Below, in pieces: positions 8,514-16,071 of a stretch of DNA of 64,000 nucleotides; the stretch's first letter is position 1; every line of letters starts with the position of its first letter. Source of the DNA: Acidobacteriaceae bacterium (GTDB lineage: Bacteria; Acidobacteriota; Terriglobia; Bryobacterales; Bryobacteraceae); assembly GCA_019240475.1 (NCBI GenBank), contig JAFAYI010000036.1, forward strand, positions 361,174 to 425,173, written 5' to 3'. The notes beneath the pieces are model-generated. The model had not been told where the DNA came from. It saw only the letters and a program-made list of their open reading frames with translations, and made no database searches. The position numbers and the translations under genes were made by a program.

Positions 8514-10415
8514 CTATTTCCCCGCCGGAATCACGGGCAAGGTAATGTGCGACGGATGCTGCGGATCGGCATAGATCGAATTCTCTGCGATATGCCAGCG
8601 CCGGTTGTCGTTCAGCGGCTCACCCGTATTCGGGTTGACGTCGAAACGTGGAAAATTGCTGCTCGATATATCGAGCCGGATTCGATGCCCTCGCGCGAAC
8701 ACCAGAGACGTCGGATACATCTCAATTGTAAATTCGTAGGCGCGATGCGGCGTCAGCAGCTCCGGCCTCTCCGGCCCGTTCCGAAAGCGCGCCCGCACGA
8801 TGCTGTCCCCAACGTTCAGGTCCACGCCCGCCGGAAAATCCTTGTTCGGCGGATAAACGTCGATCAGCTTCGCCGTGAAGTCCGTGTCAGGCGAATCGGA
8901 TGCGGCCCATAGCTTCGCGATCAGCCTGCCCGTCACTTCTGTGTCCTCCGTTAGCGGCGCCGTCTGATATACCAGCACATCGTTGCGAGCCGATAACGGA
9001 AGAGTTCCTTTGCAGCCCCCCGCGCCGGGATGGCAGCGCTGGTCGGCCGCGCCTTGCGCCGCAAGCGCTCCCTGCGAGGACAGATTGCCGCCCAGCGTCG
9101 GTACCGGATTGTGCGGATCGAACTGGTACGTCACCGGCGCGTGCGGCCCCGGTCTTTCCGTCGAGAGAACGCCATCCGCATGCACATAGTAATCGGTCGG
9201 CCTGGTCCTCGCCAGAGGCCATTCGCGCTCATCGCGCCAGTGTCCTCCCACAAAGATGCGGCCCTCTGTCGTCTTGTGCGCGTCCCCGCCGCCCATCACG
9301 TAAATCCGCACGGGCGCTTCTCTATCTACTCCGTTGTCGATCCCCTTCAACTCACGATCGAACCAGCGAAGCTCAAACGCGTTCAGGTCAATCGCCGCGT
9401 CCTGTGTAAATTGCGCCTCGCCCGCGTAATCGATATTCGGCCTGCTGTGTACCCATGGACCGACAATCAGCCGCTGCGCGCTTTTCTTAGCTCGCGAGAG
9501 CGCCACGTAATTGAGGTTCGCCACCTGCATCGACCACGAGTCGTACCAGCCCGTCACGTGATAGACGGGAATGTCTTTGTACCGCTCCGCCTGATCGGCA
9601 ACCTCGACGCCCATGTCTTTCAGCAGCTTGGTGTCGCCGCCCATCGCGCGTATTAGAAAGCTCTCGTAATCGGGCGCAAACTTCAAGGGCGTCGTGCCTC
9701 TGCGCAGCGGAAGCCCTCCCACGTATTCAGCGACATGCGTGCTCAGGTCCGCGATTGCCGGCGCCGCTGCCGGGTCGCTCGCCGCCCGCGCGGCTGCTGC
9801 CACGTTCGGAACACCCGACGGATCGCCTATCGAGAATACCCAGTTAAACCAGCGCAGCTCGAACGCGCCATTGTGCCGCAACCCGTAGCGTTCCACGTCC
9901 GACATCGAAAACAGCGGAATCATGGTCTTCACAAAGGGTGCGCCGGCAATCGCCAGGGCGTGCTGCGTGCCGCCTTCATAGGACGTTCCGAGCGTCCCGA
10001 TTCCCCCATCCGACCACGCCTGATGCCCGATCCAATTCGCCGTATCGTATCCGTCGTTGCCATCGTCGGCGAGCGGTCGCCAGCGTCCCTCGGACTTGTA
10101 GCGCCCTCTCACGTCCTGCACCACCACTACGTATCCATGAGCCGCGAAGTATGGAGCGAAGGCCGCCGCGCGCAGCTTCTTGTTATAGGGCGTCCGCATC
10201 AACAGCGCGGGGAACTTGCCCGAACCCTGCTCGCCCGCTCGAAACGGATAGTAAATGTCGGTCGCAAGCTTCACCCCATCGCGCATCGCGATCATCACAT
10301 CGCTCGCCGACTGCCCAATGGGCTGCTCTCGCTCCTGCGAACGCAGCATAACCAAGGAGCCGGCAAGCGCTAGAAATGTGAATAGGGAAAGGGCACGTCG
10401 AGTCGTGTGGGCCAT
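8514..10415 (-). CDS. Secreted CocE/NonD-family alpha/beta hydrolase (X-Pro dipeptidyl-peptidase S15-like)
   Basis: The first 27 residues form a signal peptide (arginines, then a long hydrophobic run), so the enzyme is exported. The alpha/beta-hydrolase core has the S15/CocE nucleophile elbow GTSYEGG and the oxyanion strand VVVQDVRGRYKSEG; the C-terminal half is the galactose-binding-like X-Pro DAP domain (TGRLIAKLWAASDSPDTDF). The family hydrolyses peptides, glutaryl-7-ACA or esters; the substrate cannot be told here. I use the ATG at 10415 since an in-frame TTG six codons upstream gives a poorer signal peptide. It is 20 bp from the methyltransferase, same strand. Confidence 0.88.
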   Translation of the reverse strand: MAHTTRRALSLFTFLALAGSLVMLRSQEREQPIGQSASDVMIAMRDGVKLATDIYYPFRAGEQGSGKFPALLMRTPYNKKLRAAAFAPYFAAHGYVVVVQDVRGRYKSEGRWRPLADDGNDGYDTANWIGHQAWSDGGIGTLGTSYEGGTQHALAIAGAPFVKTMIPLFSMSDVERYGLRHNGAFELRWFNWVFSIGDPSGVPNVAAAARAASDPAAAPAIADLSTHVAEYVGGLPLRRGTTPLKFAPDYESFLIRAMGGDTKLLKDMGVEVADQAERYKDIPVYHVTGWYDSWSMQVANLNYVALSRAKKSAQRLIVGPWVHSRPNIDYAGEAQFTQDAAIDLNAFELRWFDRELKGIDNGVDREAPVRIYVMGGGDAHKTTEGRIFVGGHWRDEREWPLARTRPTDYYVHADGVLSTERPGPHAPVTYQFDPHNPVPTLGGNLSSQGALAAQGAADQRCHPGAGGCKGTLPLSARNDVLVYQTAPLTEDTEVTGRLIAKLWAASDSPDTDFTAKLIDVYPPNKDFPAGVDLNVGDSIVRARFRNGPERPELLTPHRAYEFTIEMYPTSLVFARGHRIRLDISSSNFPRFDVNPNTGEPLNDNRRWHIAENSIYADPQHPSHITLPVIPAGK

Positions 10416-10435
10416 CGGCGCGGATGACGCCAAGT

Positions 10436-11074
10436 CTATCTCCGCACGATCATCTCACGCAAGTGATCGCGGGTCAGAAAAAATTTCACCGATGCCGCTC
10501 GCTCGAACAACCGTTCCAGCATTCGATTATTGAAATGCTGCGTCCGCTGATACCCGCTGCGCGGCGTCTGCAGCAGCGTCTTCTGATCCTGAACCCGGTA
10601 GTTATAAACCGGCGTGCGCCCTGCCTTCTCGTCCGCATTAAAAAACAGCAGAATCAATCCGCCCGGCCGCATCACCCGCAATAGCTGCGCCACCGTATCC
10701 TCCAGAACCGGAGGGACCAGAAACTGCAGCGCGTCCCAAACCAACGCGCCATCGAACGATTGATCGGGAAACGTCAGCGTCTGCTCAATGAACCTTTGCG
10801 CATTGCTCGCGGCCTGTTGATTTTCAAAAAAATCCGCCCCGAAACATTGCTGCATCGTGCCCACGATGTCGTCCGAGGAAATCCGATGCCCCAGGCTTGT
10901 GATGAATGTGATATTCGCCTGGCTCGCTCCGGACATGTCCAAAACCGACAGGCCTTCCGACGAGCGCAGAAAAGTACAGAACTGCTCGAATCCGCTGCTA
11001 TGGCGCGTCAGAGCGGGCGGCGTGTCCTTGCCAGACGGCTTCGCAAGAGCTCCGCTGCTGCCGCCAAATCTCAT
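10436..11074 (-). CDS. Class I SAM-dependent methyltransferase
   Basis: Small methyltransferase-11-like domain of 212 residues. Motif I is degenerate but present (SVLDMSGASQAN, after a beta-strand), and the post-II region FDGALVWDALQFL with LRVMRPGGLILLFF matches type 11 methyltransferases. Substrate unknown. It lies between bactofilin and the CocE hydrolase on the same strand. The loss of the usual GxGxG glycine pattern in motif I is worth noting and could mean altered cofactor binding. Confidence 0.75.
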   Translation of the reverse strand: MRFGGSSGALAKPSGKDTPPALTRHSSGFEQFCTFLRSSEGLSVLDMSGASQANITFITSLGHRISSDDIVGTMQQCFGADFFENQQAASNAQRFIEQTLTFPDQSFDGALVWDALQFLVPPVLEDTVAQLLRVMRPGGLILLFFNADEKAGRTPVYNYRVQDQKTLLQTPRSGYQRTQHFNNRMLERLFERAASVKFFLTRDHLREMIVRR

Positions 11075-11131
11075 GAGAGACAGTTAAAGAGGCCGGCTGC
11101 CTTGTCCATCAAACAGGGCCTCTTGCCAAAC

Positions 11132-11722
11132 TTACTTAACCGACCCCGCCGTTGCGGGAGCGGGCGTCGAAACCGCCGGCTGGGGCAGTGGCTGCTGCGC
11201 TGAAATCGTGGGTTGCGGCTGCGTCGTCGCCTTCGCCGCGGCAGGCTTCGAAATGTCGATGCTTCCCTTGAAATACGCCCCGTCTTCGATCACGATGCGG
11301 CTGGTCTTGATATCGCCCACCAGCTTGGCTTCTTTCTTGATATCGATCTTGTCGGTCGCGTCCACGTTGCCTTGGATCGACCCCTGAATGATAATCTCGC
11401 GCGCCTTCAAACCGGCCTGCACTCGCGCATTTGGCCCGATCGTTAGACGGTGTTCATGGCACTCGACCGTGCCCTCTACTTCTCCGTCGATCGTCAAATC
11501 TTCACGGGCAAAAATCTGCCCCTTTACGGTGACATTTTTTCCCAAAGCGGCAGACCCGCTGCGGACCGAACCCGGTTCCGGATCGAAATTTCTGGTTGGC
11601 GATGACATGGTGTTGAATTCTCTCCTCTGTGGTTCCACGGGCGCCGGGGAGCTTGCTGCTGGCGAGCCAACGGATCTCTCGGGCCTTTGCGGCAGTTCGT
11701 CTTCTTTTCGTTTACTCCACAT
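11132..11722 (-). CDS. Bactofilin, polymer-forming cytoskeletal protein
   Basis: Bactofilins self-assemble into filaments that scaffold cell-shape and peptidoglycan enzymes. The central region, roughly residues 55-150, is a right-handed beta-helix of short repeats (VKGQIFAREDLTIDGEVEGTV, IIIQGSIQGNVDATDKIDI) typical of the family. It is flanked by disordered ends: a charged N-terminus and an Ala/Pro/Gln-rich C-terminus. An AGGAG lies about 10 nt before the ATG. It is divergent from the GAF gene, with an 11-bp inverted repeat between them. Confidence 0.92.
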   Translation of the reverse strand: MWSKRKEDELPQRPERSVGSPAASSPAPVEPQRREFNTMSSPTRNFDPEPGSVRSGSAALGKNVTVKGQIFAREDLTIDGEVEGTVECHEHRLTIGPNARVQAGLKAREIIIQGSIQGNVDATDKIDIKKEAKLVGDIKTSRIVIEDGAYFKGSIDISKPAAAKATTQPQPTISAQQPLPQPAVSTPAPATAGSVK

Positions 11723-11756
11723 GCGAAGGGCGTCTCCTCAAAATGCTCCATTCATC

Positions 11757-11802
11757 GTACTACTCCGTGGAAAACCTCAGCATACATCCACCGGAGTAGT
11801 AC
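11757..11802. promoter_or_regulatory. 11-bp perfect inverted repeat between bactofilin and GAF genes
   Basis: GTACTACTCCG at 11757-11767 is exactly reverse-complemented by CGGAGTAGTAC at 11792-11802, with 24 bp between. It sits in the divergent intergenic region about 35 bp upstream of the bactofilin start. It may be an operator for a dimeric regulator or a hairpin. No T-run follows, so a terminator is unlikely. Confidence 0.6.
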
Positions 11803-11843
11803 GCGCCCGTCCTCCAAGATCTCATCCGACCCCTTCCGTTTGT

Positions 11844-11849
11844 GATAAT
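11844..11849 (+). promoter_or_regulatory. GATAAT -10-like box before the GAF gene
   Basis: GATAAT matches the -10 consensus at five of six positions and ends 7 nt before the in-frame GTG at 11857. No Shine-Dalgarno precedes that GTG. This fits a leaderless start; no clear -35 is seen. Confidence 0.35.
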
Positions 11850-11856
11850 AAGTTCG

Positions 11857-12414
11857 GTGTCTAAGACCCGCGAACTCGAATTACGCCTTGAGCGAGCCGA
11901 ACAGCAACTCCGGCTCTTTCAACGTGTAAGCCGGCTTATGACCCGCGACATCGACCTCGACGACGTCCTCCAGGAGATCGTCGATCTGGTCGGCGATTTT
12001 CTCGAATGCGATTCTTGCCTTATCTACCTGGTCGAAGACGATCAGCTTGTCCTCTATGCCTCGAACGATCCCAACCGTAAGAACTTAGGCCGTGTCCGGC
12101 TGCGGCTCAGCGAAGGATTGACGGGTTGGGTAGCGCGGGAGCGCCGGCTGCTTGCCATCTCGCGCGAAGCCTATAACGACTCGCGCTTTAAGTTCTTCAA
12201 AGATCTCCCGCAGGACCGTTTCGAGGCGTTTCTCTCCGCCCCTATCATTTCTCAGAACAAGGCCGTAGGCGTCATCAACGTGCAGCACCGTGAGGCGCGC
12301 ATTCACTCCGGCGCGGATATGGAACTGCTCAGCACGCTAGGCGAGCAGGTCGGCTGCCTGCTGGTTCTTTCGCGCCAGAAGAGCGCGCCACTGCCCATCG
12401 CGGGCTCGGTCTAG
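11857..12414 (+). CDS. GAF domain protein
   Basis: A short N-terminal coiled coil (about residues 1-30, ELELRLERAEQQLRLF) leads into one GAF domain covering most of the rest. It resembles the sensor GAF of PtsP and similar signalling proteins (LVGDFLECDSCLIYLVEDD, GLTGWVARERRLLAI, GVINVQHREARIHSGADMELL). No output domain is present, so it probably works by binding a ligand or partner. I choose GTG at 11857; another GTG at 11842 would add five residues. Its stop overlaps the convergent zinc-ribbon gene by 4 bp. Confidence 0.85.
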   Translation: MSKTRELELRLERAEQQLRLFQRVSRLMTRDIDLDDVLQEIVDLVGDFLECDSCLIYLVEDDQLVLYASNDPNRKNLGRVRLRLSEGLTGWVARERRLLAISREAYNDSRFKFFKDLPQDRFEAFLSAPIISQNKAVGVINVQHREARIHSGADMELLSTLGEQVGCLLVLSRQKSAPLPIAGSV

Positions 12415-12830
12415 ATTCCCGGGTTAGCCTGCGGCGCCGTTTCCAATTCCCGCTTTTGCTCCTCGGCTTCGAGCACGGGCTCTTGCTGTGGCTTCATTCC
12501 GCAGGCGGGCCTGAAACTTAGAAAGTAATATCGGCAGGCCGCGCATCGATAGCGACGCGCGCCGAAAGTAGAAAGTAAGTTCTTCCAAAAGCTGAGCCGG
12601 TAATGCCGCCGCGACCATGGCGTCAATTCGAGGCCCAGGCACTTGGGGCACTTGGCGTATCGCAGCCGAGAAACGAGCCAGATACTGACCCAAGAACGTT
12701 GGTTGCAATCGCCACACCGGAAGGGATAACTCCCGAGCGTCATTGGAATAAGCTCCATCCACGACGCCCTTCGAGACCGCCTCAGATTTGCGCTTCCGCA
12801 AGATTGGCATGCCACTGCGCTCGGCTTCAT
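12411..12830 (-). CDS. Small protein with four CxxC zinc-ribbon-like motifs
   Basis: Not a named family to me. The 139-residue protein has four cysteine pairs: CQSC near residue 8, CGDC near 39, CPKC near 61 and CAAC near 97, arranged as two zinc ribbons separated by basic, Trp-rich segments (WVSIWLVSRLRYAKCPKC). The second half contains an aromatic YYFLSFRP stretch. Its ATG overlaps the upstream aminotransferase stop as ATGA, so translation is probably coupled. A nucleic-acid or protein-binding role is possible but not shown. Confidence 0.65.
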   Translation of the reverse strand: MKPSAVACQSCGSANLRRSRRASWMELIPMTLGSYPFRCGDCNQRSWVSIWLVSRLRYAKCPKCLGLELTPWSRRHYRLSFWKNLLSTFGARRYRCAACRYYFLSFRPACGMKPQQEPVLEAEEQKRELETAPQANPGI

Positions 12831-13705
12831 ACCGCGGGGATCTCCTTAAATCGCGCCCGTCCCGCGACGTATCGCGACCGGTATTCTTGGAACGCCTCTT
12901 GCAGCCTTTCAAATACTTTTCTGTTCTGATGCAGCGGGATACCATTCACTTCGAGCACAGGAATTAAATCCCGGGTCGTCGAAGTTATAAACACCTGCTC
13001 GCTTTCTTCTAAGTCGGCGGGCGTTAATTCGCGCTCGGTAACCGTCAGCCCCGGAATCGAAAGCTCTTCCAATAGGATTGCTCGTGTAACACCGGGTAGG
13101 CATCCGGAACTGGCCACCGGCGGAGTCCAGATCTCTCCTCGCTGAATGGCAAAGATGTTGGCCGAAGTGCATTCGCTTACTTGACCCTTCTCATTCAGCA
13201 GGATCACTTCGTCCAACTCCCGCTCGTGGGCCTCTTCGTTCCAGGTCAAATTATGCGCCCAGGAGGTAAGCTTAGTTCCGGCGAACGGCCATGCCGCATA
13301 CCGCCCATGCTCCACATAGCCGAGCTTTACGCCCTCGCCCCAGAGCGTGAGATCCGCCGTAAAGGCAACCAGATCGGCGTCCCCCTTAAGCTGTGGGGCT
13401 TCAAACAATCCGCCTCGGTTCCGCACAATCGCAACGCGCAATGTCGCGTTGAATGCGCGATTTGCGTCTACCAGCGATAACAGCGCCTTCTCAAGATCCG
13501 CCGCCCTATACTCGAACGGCACGCGCACCCGTCCGGCATCTCGCTTCAATCTTTGGAAGTGCCGATCGAAAGCAAACAGCACGCCGTCGGCGACCCGAAG
13601 CGTGGAGAAGACACCCCACCCGTTCATATACCCCACCTGCCCGGGTGAAAGCAGTAGCTCGCGAGTGTCGCGAACCTGGCCGTTATGGAGTAAATGCGGA
13701 TGCAC
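12827..13705 (-). CDS. Class IV PLP-dependent aminotransferase (branched-chain or D-amino acid type, or ADC lyase)
   Basis: Fold-type IV PLP enzyme of 292 residues. The fold is recognised from the N-terminal GYMNGWGVFSTLRV, the arginine in FDRHFQRLKRDA, the PLP-lysine region GTKLTSWAHNL, the glutamate motif SECTSANIFAI, and GCLPGVTR near residue 215. IlvE, Dat and PabC (aminodeoxychorismate lyase) share this fold, and sequence inspection does not separate them safely. GTG start with a TAAGAT box 7 nt upstream and no Shine-Dalgarno. The downstream zinc-ribbon gene overlaps its stop. Confidence 0.88.
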   Translation of the reverse strand: MHPHLLHNGQVRDTRELLLSPGQVGYMNGWGVFSTLRVADGVLFAFDRHFQRLKRDAGRVRVPFEYRAADLEKALLSLVDANRAFNATLRVAIVRNRGGLFEAPQLKGDADLVAFTADLTLWGEGVKLGYVEHGRYAAWPFAGTKLTSWAHNLTWNEEAHERELDEVILLNEKGQVSECTSANIFAIQRGEIWTPPVASSGCLPGVTRAILLEELSIPGLTVTERELTPADLEESEQVFITSTTRDLIPVLEVNGIPLHQNRKVFERLQEAFQEYRSRYVAGRARFKEIPAV

Positions 13706-13712
13706 TGCTTGT

Positions 13713-13718
13713 ATCTTA
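13713..13718 (-). promoter_or_regulatory. TAAGAT -10-like box before the class IV aminotransferase
   Basis: On the minus strand TAAGAT ends exactly 7 nt before the GTG start at 13705. It has the TAnnnT pattern seen before other starts in this window. No -35 is obvious. Confidence 0.3.
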
Positions 13719-13771
13719 TCGGACCATTGAGGTCCTCTCGATATTAGTTCCAGCGCGGTTGCAATTTCTCT

Positions 13772-14356
13772 TCAGATCCCGTTCTCTTCGCGAAGCCAAT
13801 CGCACATGGCGCGCGCCGCCTGCCCGCGATGGCCAACCGCAAACTTCTCTTCCGGTCCAAGCTCCGCAAGCGAGCAGTCGAGCGGAGCATAAAAAAACAG
13901 CGGGTCGTATCCGAAGCCCCCCGCTCCCCGCGACTGCCGAAGGATCGCGCCCTCCACCGTCCCGCGAAAGCTTTTCAGCACCGCGCCGTTTCGCGCCAAC
14001 GCTATCACGCACACGAACCGCGCCTCCCGGTTTGAGGCGTTACCAAGATTCCGCAACACCAGTTCGTTGTTCGCTTGGTCCGTCGCTCCCGCTCCCGCAT
14101 AGCGCGCCGAATGAACCCCGGGCGCGCCGCCCAGCGCGTCTACTTCCAGGCCCGAATCGTCCGCGAACACCAGCTCGGCGGTAAAACCTGAATAGTAAAC
14201 CGCTTTGATCGCAGCGTTCTCTTCGAACGTCGCTCCCGTCTCTTCCGGCGCCGCAATCGCCCCTAGCCGCGGCAAAGGTTCAAGCTTAATCTCGCCGGCC
14301 GCCAACTCAAACTCCTTTAGCTTGTTTGCATTCGAGGAACAGGCATAAACCGTCAT
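13772..14356 (-). CDS. rdgB: Non-canonical purine NTP pyrophosphatase (RdgB/HAM1)
   Basis: Hydrolyses dITP, XTP and ITP to monophosphates, keeping deaminated purines out of DNA and RNA. Family motifs are present: the N-terminal SSNANKLKEFE, TFEENAAIKA, FADDSGLEVDALGGAPGVHSARYAG, and GFGYDPLFF near the C-terminus. Length of 194 residues is normal. Its ATG overlaps the rph stop by 4 bp, the usual rph-rdgB arrangement, so the two are translationally coupled. Confidence 0.95.
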   Translation of the reverse strand: MTVYACSSNANKLKEFELAAGEIKLEPLPRLGAIAAPEETGATFEENAAIKAVYYSGFTAELVFADDSGLEVDALGGAPGVHSARYAGAGATDQANNELVLRNLGNASNREARFVCVIALARNGAVLKSFRGTVEGAILRQSRGAGGFGYDPLFFYAPLDCSLAELGPEEKFAVGHRGQAARAMCDWLREENGI

Positions 14357-15081
14357 CGCTCCGCCCGCGCCGCCAGCGCCTGCTGCTGCAGCGTGAACAG
14401 TTCCGCCAGGCCGCCCTTAGCCAGCGTCAACATCTCGCTCAATCGCTCGTCTCCAAATGGCGTGCGCTCGGCCGTCGCCTGCAGCTCCACAAACTGGTTT
14501 GCGCCTGTCATCACCACGTTCATGTCCACATCGGCCCGCGAATCCTCTTCGTACGCCAAATCGAGCATCGGCGCGCCGCCCACAATACCCACGCTCGTCG
14601 CCGCTACCGCGTCAAGAAGCGGGGATTTTGCGAGAACTTTGAACTTTAGCAGCGTGCCGATCGCGATCGCAAGCGCCGTATACGCGCCCGTGATCGCCGC
14701 CGTCCGCGTTCCGCCATCCGCCTGCAGCACGTCGCAATCAACGATAATGCTGCGTTCCCCGAGCGCCGCCAGATCCACCACCGCCCGCAACGACCGGCCG
14801 ATCAGCCGCTGGATCTCGTGCGTCCTCCCCGAAAGCTTGCCTTTCGCCACCTCGCGCTGCGTGCGCGTGATCGTTGCCCGCGGAAGCATCGAGTATTCCG
14901 CCGTCACCCACCCTTTCCCGCTGCCGCGCAAAAATGCCGGCGCCGTATCTTCCACAGTCGCCGCGCACAGTACGCGAGTATTCCCCGCCTCTATCAGCAC
15001 GGATCCCTCCGCCGTCAGCAAGTAGTCCGGCGTGATACGCGTTGGGCGCAGTTGATTCAGTGATCTTCCGTCGCTTCTCAT
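14353..15081 (-). CDS. rph: Ribonuclease PH
   Basis: Phosphorolytic 3'-5' exonuclease that trims tRNA 3' ends. The sequence opens MRSDGRSLNQLRPTRI as in the family, continues with EGSVLIEAGNTRVLCAATVE and the basic RNA-binding segment (ATITRTQREVAKGKLSGRTHEIQRL), and has the DCDVLQADGGTRTAAITGA phosphate-site region. Length of 242 residues matches. There is no Shine-Dalgarno; TAGACT ends 6 nt before the ATG. It heads the rph-rdgB pair. Confidence 0.96.
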   Translation of the reverse strand: MRSDGRSLNQLRPTRITPDYLLTAEGSVLIEAGNTRVLCAATVEDTAPAFLRGSGKGWVTAEYSMLPRATITRTQREVAKGKLSGRTHEIQRLIGRSLRAVVDLAALGERSIIVDCDVLQADGGTRTAAITGAYTALAIAIGTLLKFKVLAKSPLLDAVAATSVGIVGGAPMLDLAYEEDSRADVDMNVVMTGANQFVELQATAERTPFGDERLSEMLTLAKGGLAELFTLQQQALAARAER

Positions 15082-15087
15082 TTTCCG

Positions 15088-15093
15088 AGTCTA
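15088..15093 (-). promoter_or_regulatory. TAGACT -10-like box before rph
   Basis: Minus-strand TAGACT (four of six consensus positions) ends 6 nt before the rph ATG, which would place the transcript start on the A of ATG. No Shine-Dalgarno is visible. Confidence 0.25.
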
Positions 15094-15107
15094 TCCGCGA
15101 AATCTAA

Positions 15108-15257
15108 TTAGGTGGTGCTGCGTAGCGCAAAGAAGAATATCAGGCCCACAATCAGCAGCAGCAAGCCGATCAATATCAGGCAAGGCGCCGCTCCCTGGCG
15201 AGGCATCGCCGAGGTCTTTGCGGCAGTCGATTTTTTCTTTATCTTCGGAGCGGCCAT
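15108..15257 (-). CDS. Small 49-residue single-pass membrane protein
   Basis: An uninterrupted 49-codon frame fills most of the gap between rph and the zinc-ribbon gene on the same strand. The N-terminus is strongly basic (KIKKKSTAAK), residues 26-44 form one long hydrophobic helix (LILIGLLLLIVGLIFFFAL), and the tail is RSTT. A basic head followed by one helix predicts an inner-membrane peptide with the N-terminus in the cytoplasm. It is not a family I recognise. No clear Shine-Dalgarno precedes it, which lowers confidence; the sharply non-random composition raises it. Confidence 0.5.
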   Translation of the reverse strand: MAAPKIKKKSTAAKTSAMPRQGAAPCLILIGLLLLIVGLIFFFALRSTT

Positions 15258-15312
15258 TCAACAAGGACGAAATAGGGTGATCTGCAAGTCGCTCGCCGCA
15301 AGGCAAGGGCCG

Positions 15313-15795
15313 CTATTTCTTGAACAGACTGTCAAACGCTGCCCGCGCATCGGTCGCGTTGCGCGGCGTCTGTATTGCCGTGTGATCGCCATTTCTCACC
15401 GCGGCCGAGGCCGGCAATGCGTCGCGCGCCACTGTGACTCGCGGCAAGAATAGCTCGCATGTATTAGCCTGGTCTTTCAGCGGCACCCTTACCGGAATCG
15501 GCTTCACGCACTGAAAGCGCGTGGACGAATCGAAATTCACGCATTGTTTGCAGCAGTGCAGCGCGGCGCCGCATTTGGGACAGTTGCCCTTGAACTCCGT
15601 GTCCGGCGGCAGCGTCACCGCGCAGTTGTAGCATCTCGACGCCACTATGTTCTGCACCAGCCGCGGCAGCTTAGGGCCGGTTATATCTATGGGCAGCTTC
15701 GGACCCGACGGACGCGGTCTTTCCGAGCGGTAACTCTCAGACCTGCGGTCCGAATCCTGATAGCCGTTTTGCCGGTATTTGCGATCTCCGTCCAT
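15313..15795 (-). CDS. Cysteine-rich zinc-ribbon protein of unknown function
   Basis: 160 residues. A disordered Arg/Ser/Pro-rich N-terminus (to about residue 45) is followed by a cysteine cluster: CYNC near residue 56, CPKC near 73, then CCKQC and further single Cys at about 95 and 112. The first two pairs look like a rubredoxin-like ribbon; the later cysteines may form a second site. AAGGAG lies about 13 nt before the ATG. I do not recognise the family. It stands next to the small membrane protein gene, same strand. Confidence 0.7.
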   Translation of the reverse strand: MDGDRKYRQNGYQDSDRRSESYRSERPRPSGPKLPIDITGPKLPRLVQNIVASRCYNCAVTLPPDTEFKGNCPKCGAALHCCKQCVNFDSSTRFQCVKPIPVRVPLKDQANTCELFLPRVTVARDALPASAAVRNGDHTAIQTPRNATDARAAFDSLFKK

Positions 15796-15820
15796 TGTCG
15801 TTGATCGACTCCTTGAATGG

Positions 15821-15874
15821 GTCCAGATGGCGTGCGGCCGCTGTCGAAAGCGGCCTTAATCTTGCAATCTGGAC
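15821..15874. other. Nested double stem-loop in the glgP downstream gap
   Basis: Outer arms GTCCAGAT (15821-15828) and ATCTGGAC (15867-15874) enclose inner arms GGCCGCT (15836-15842) and AGCGGCC (15849-15855) with a 6-nt loop. The gap of 276 bp between the zinc-ribbon gene and glgP holds nothing else I can support. There is no T-tract, so this is not a standard terminator. It may be a structured RNA element or protein-binding site. Confidence 0.5.
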
Positions 15875-16071
15875 GTACTTACAGTGCACTTCCAGTACGT
15901 TCTCGAAAAAGTTGTCCTATAGCGCTGGAAGTCTCGCTGGAGACGGCGGGAGTCCGGTCGGCCGGAATGGTTGGTAGCAGATTCCCGCCTGCACACCTAG
16001 ATAGTATGTACCACGAATTCAAGTCCTGCGCCAGTCCGTACTCTCAAATTTGAAGTTCTAAGCGTTTCTAC

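Noticed and set aside
16005..16040. Possible tRNA T-arm (ATTCAAGTCC) in the glgP gap
   Set aside because: The flanking bases do not pair as a T-stem and there is no acceptor or anticodon arm around it.
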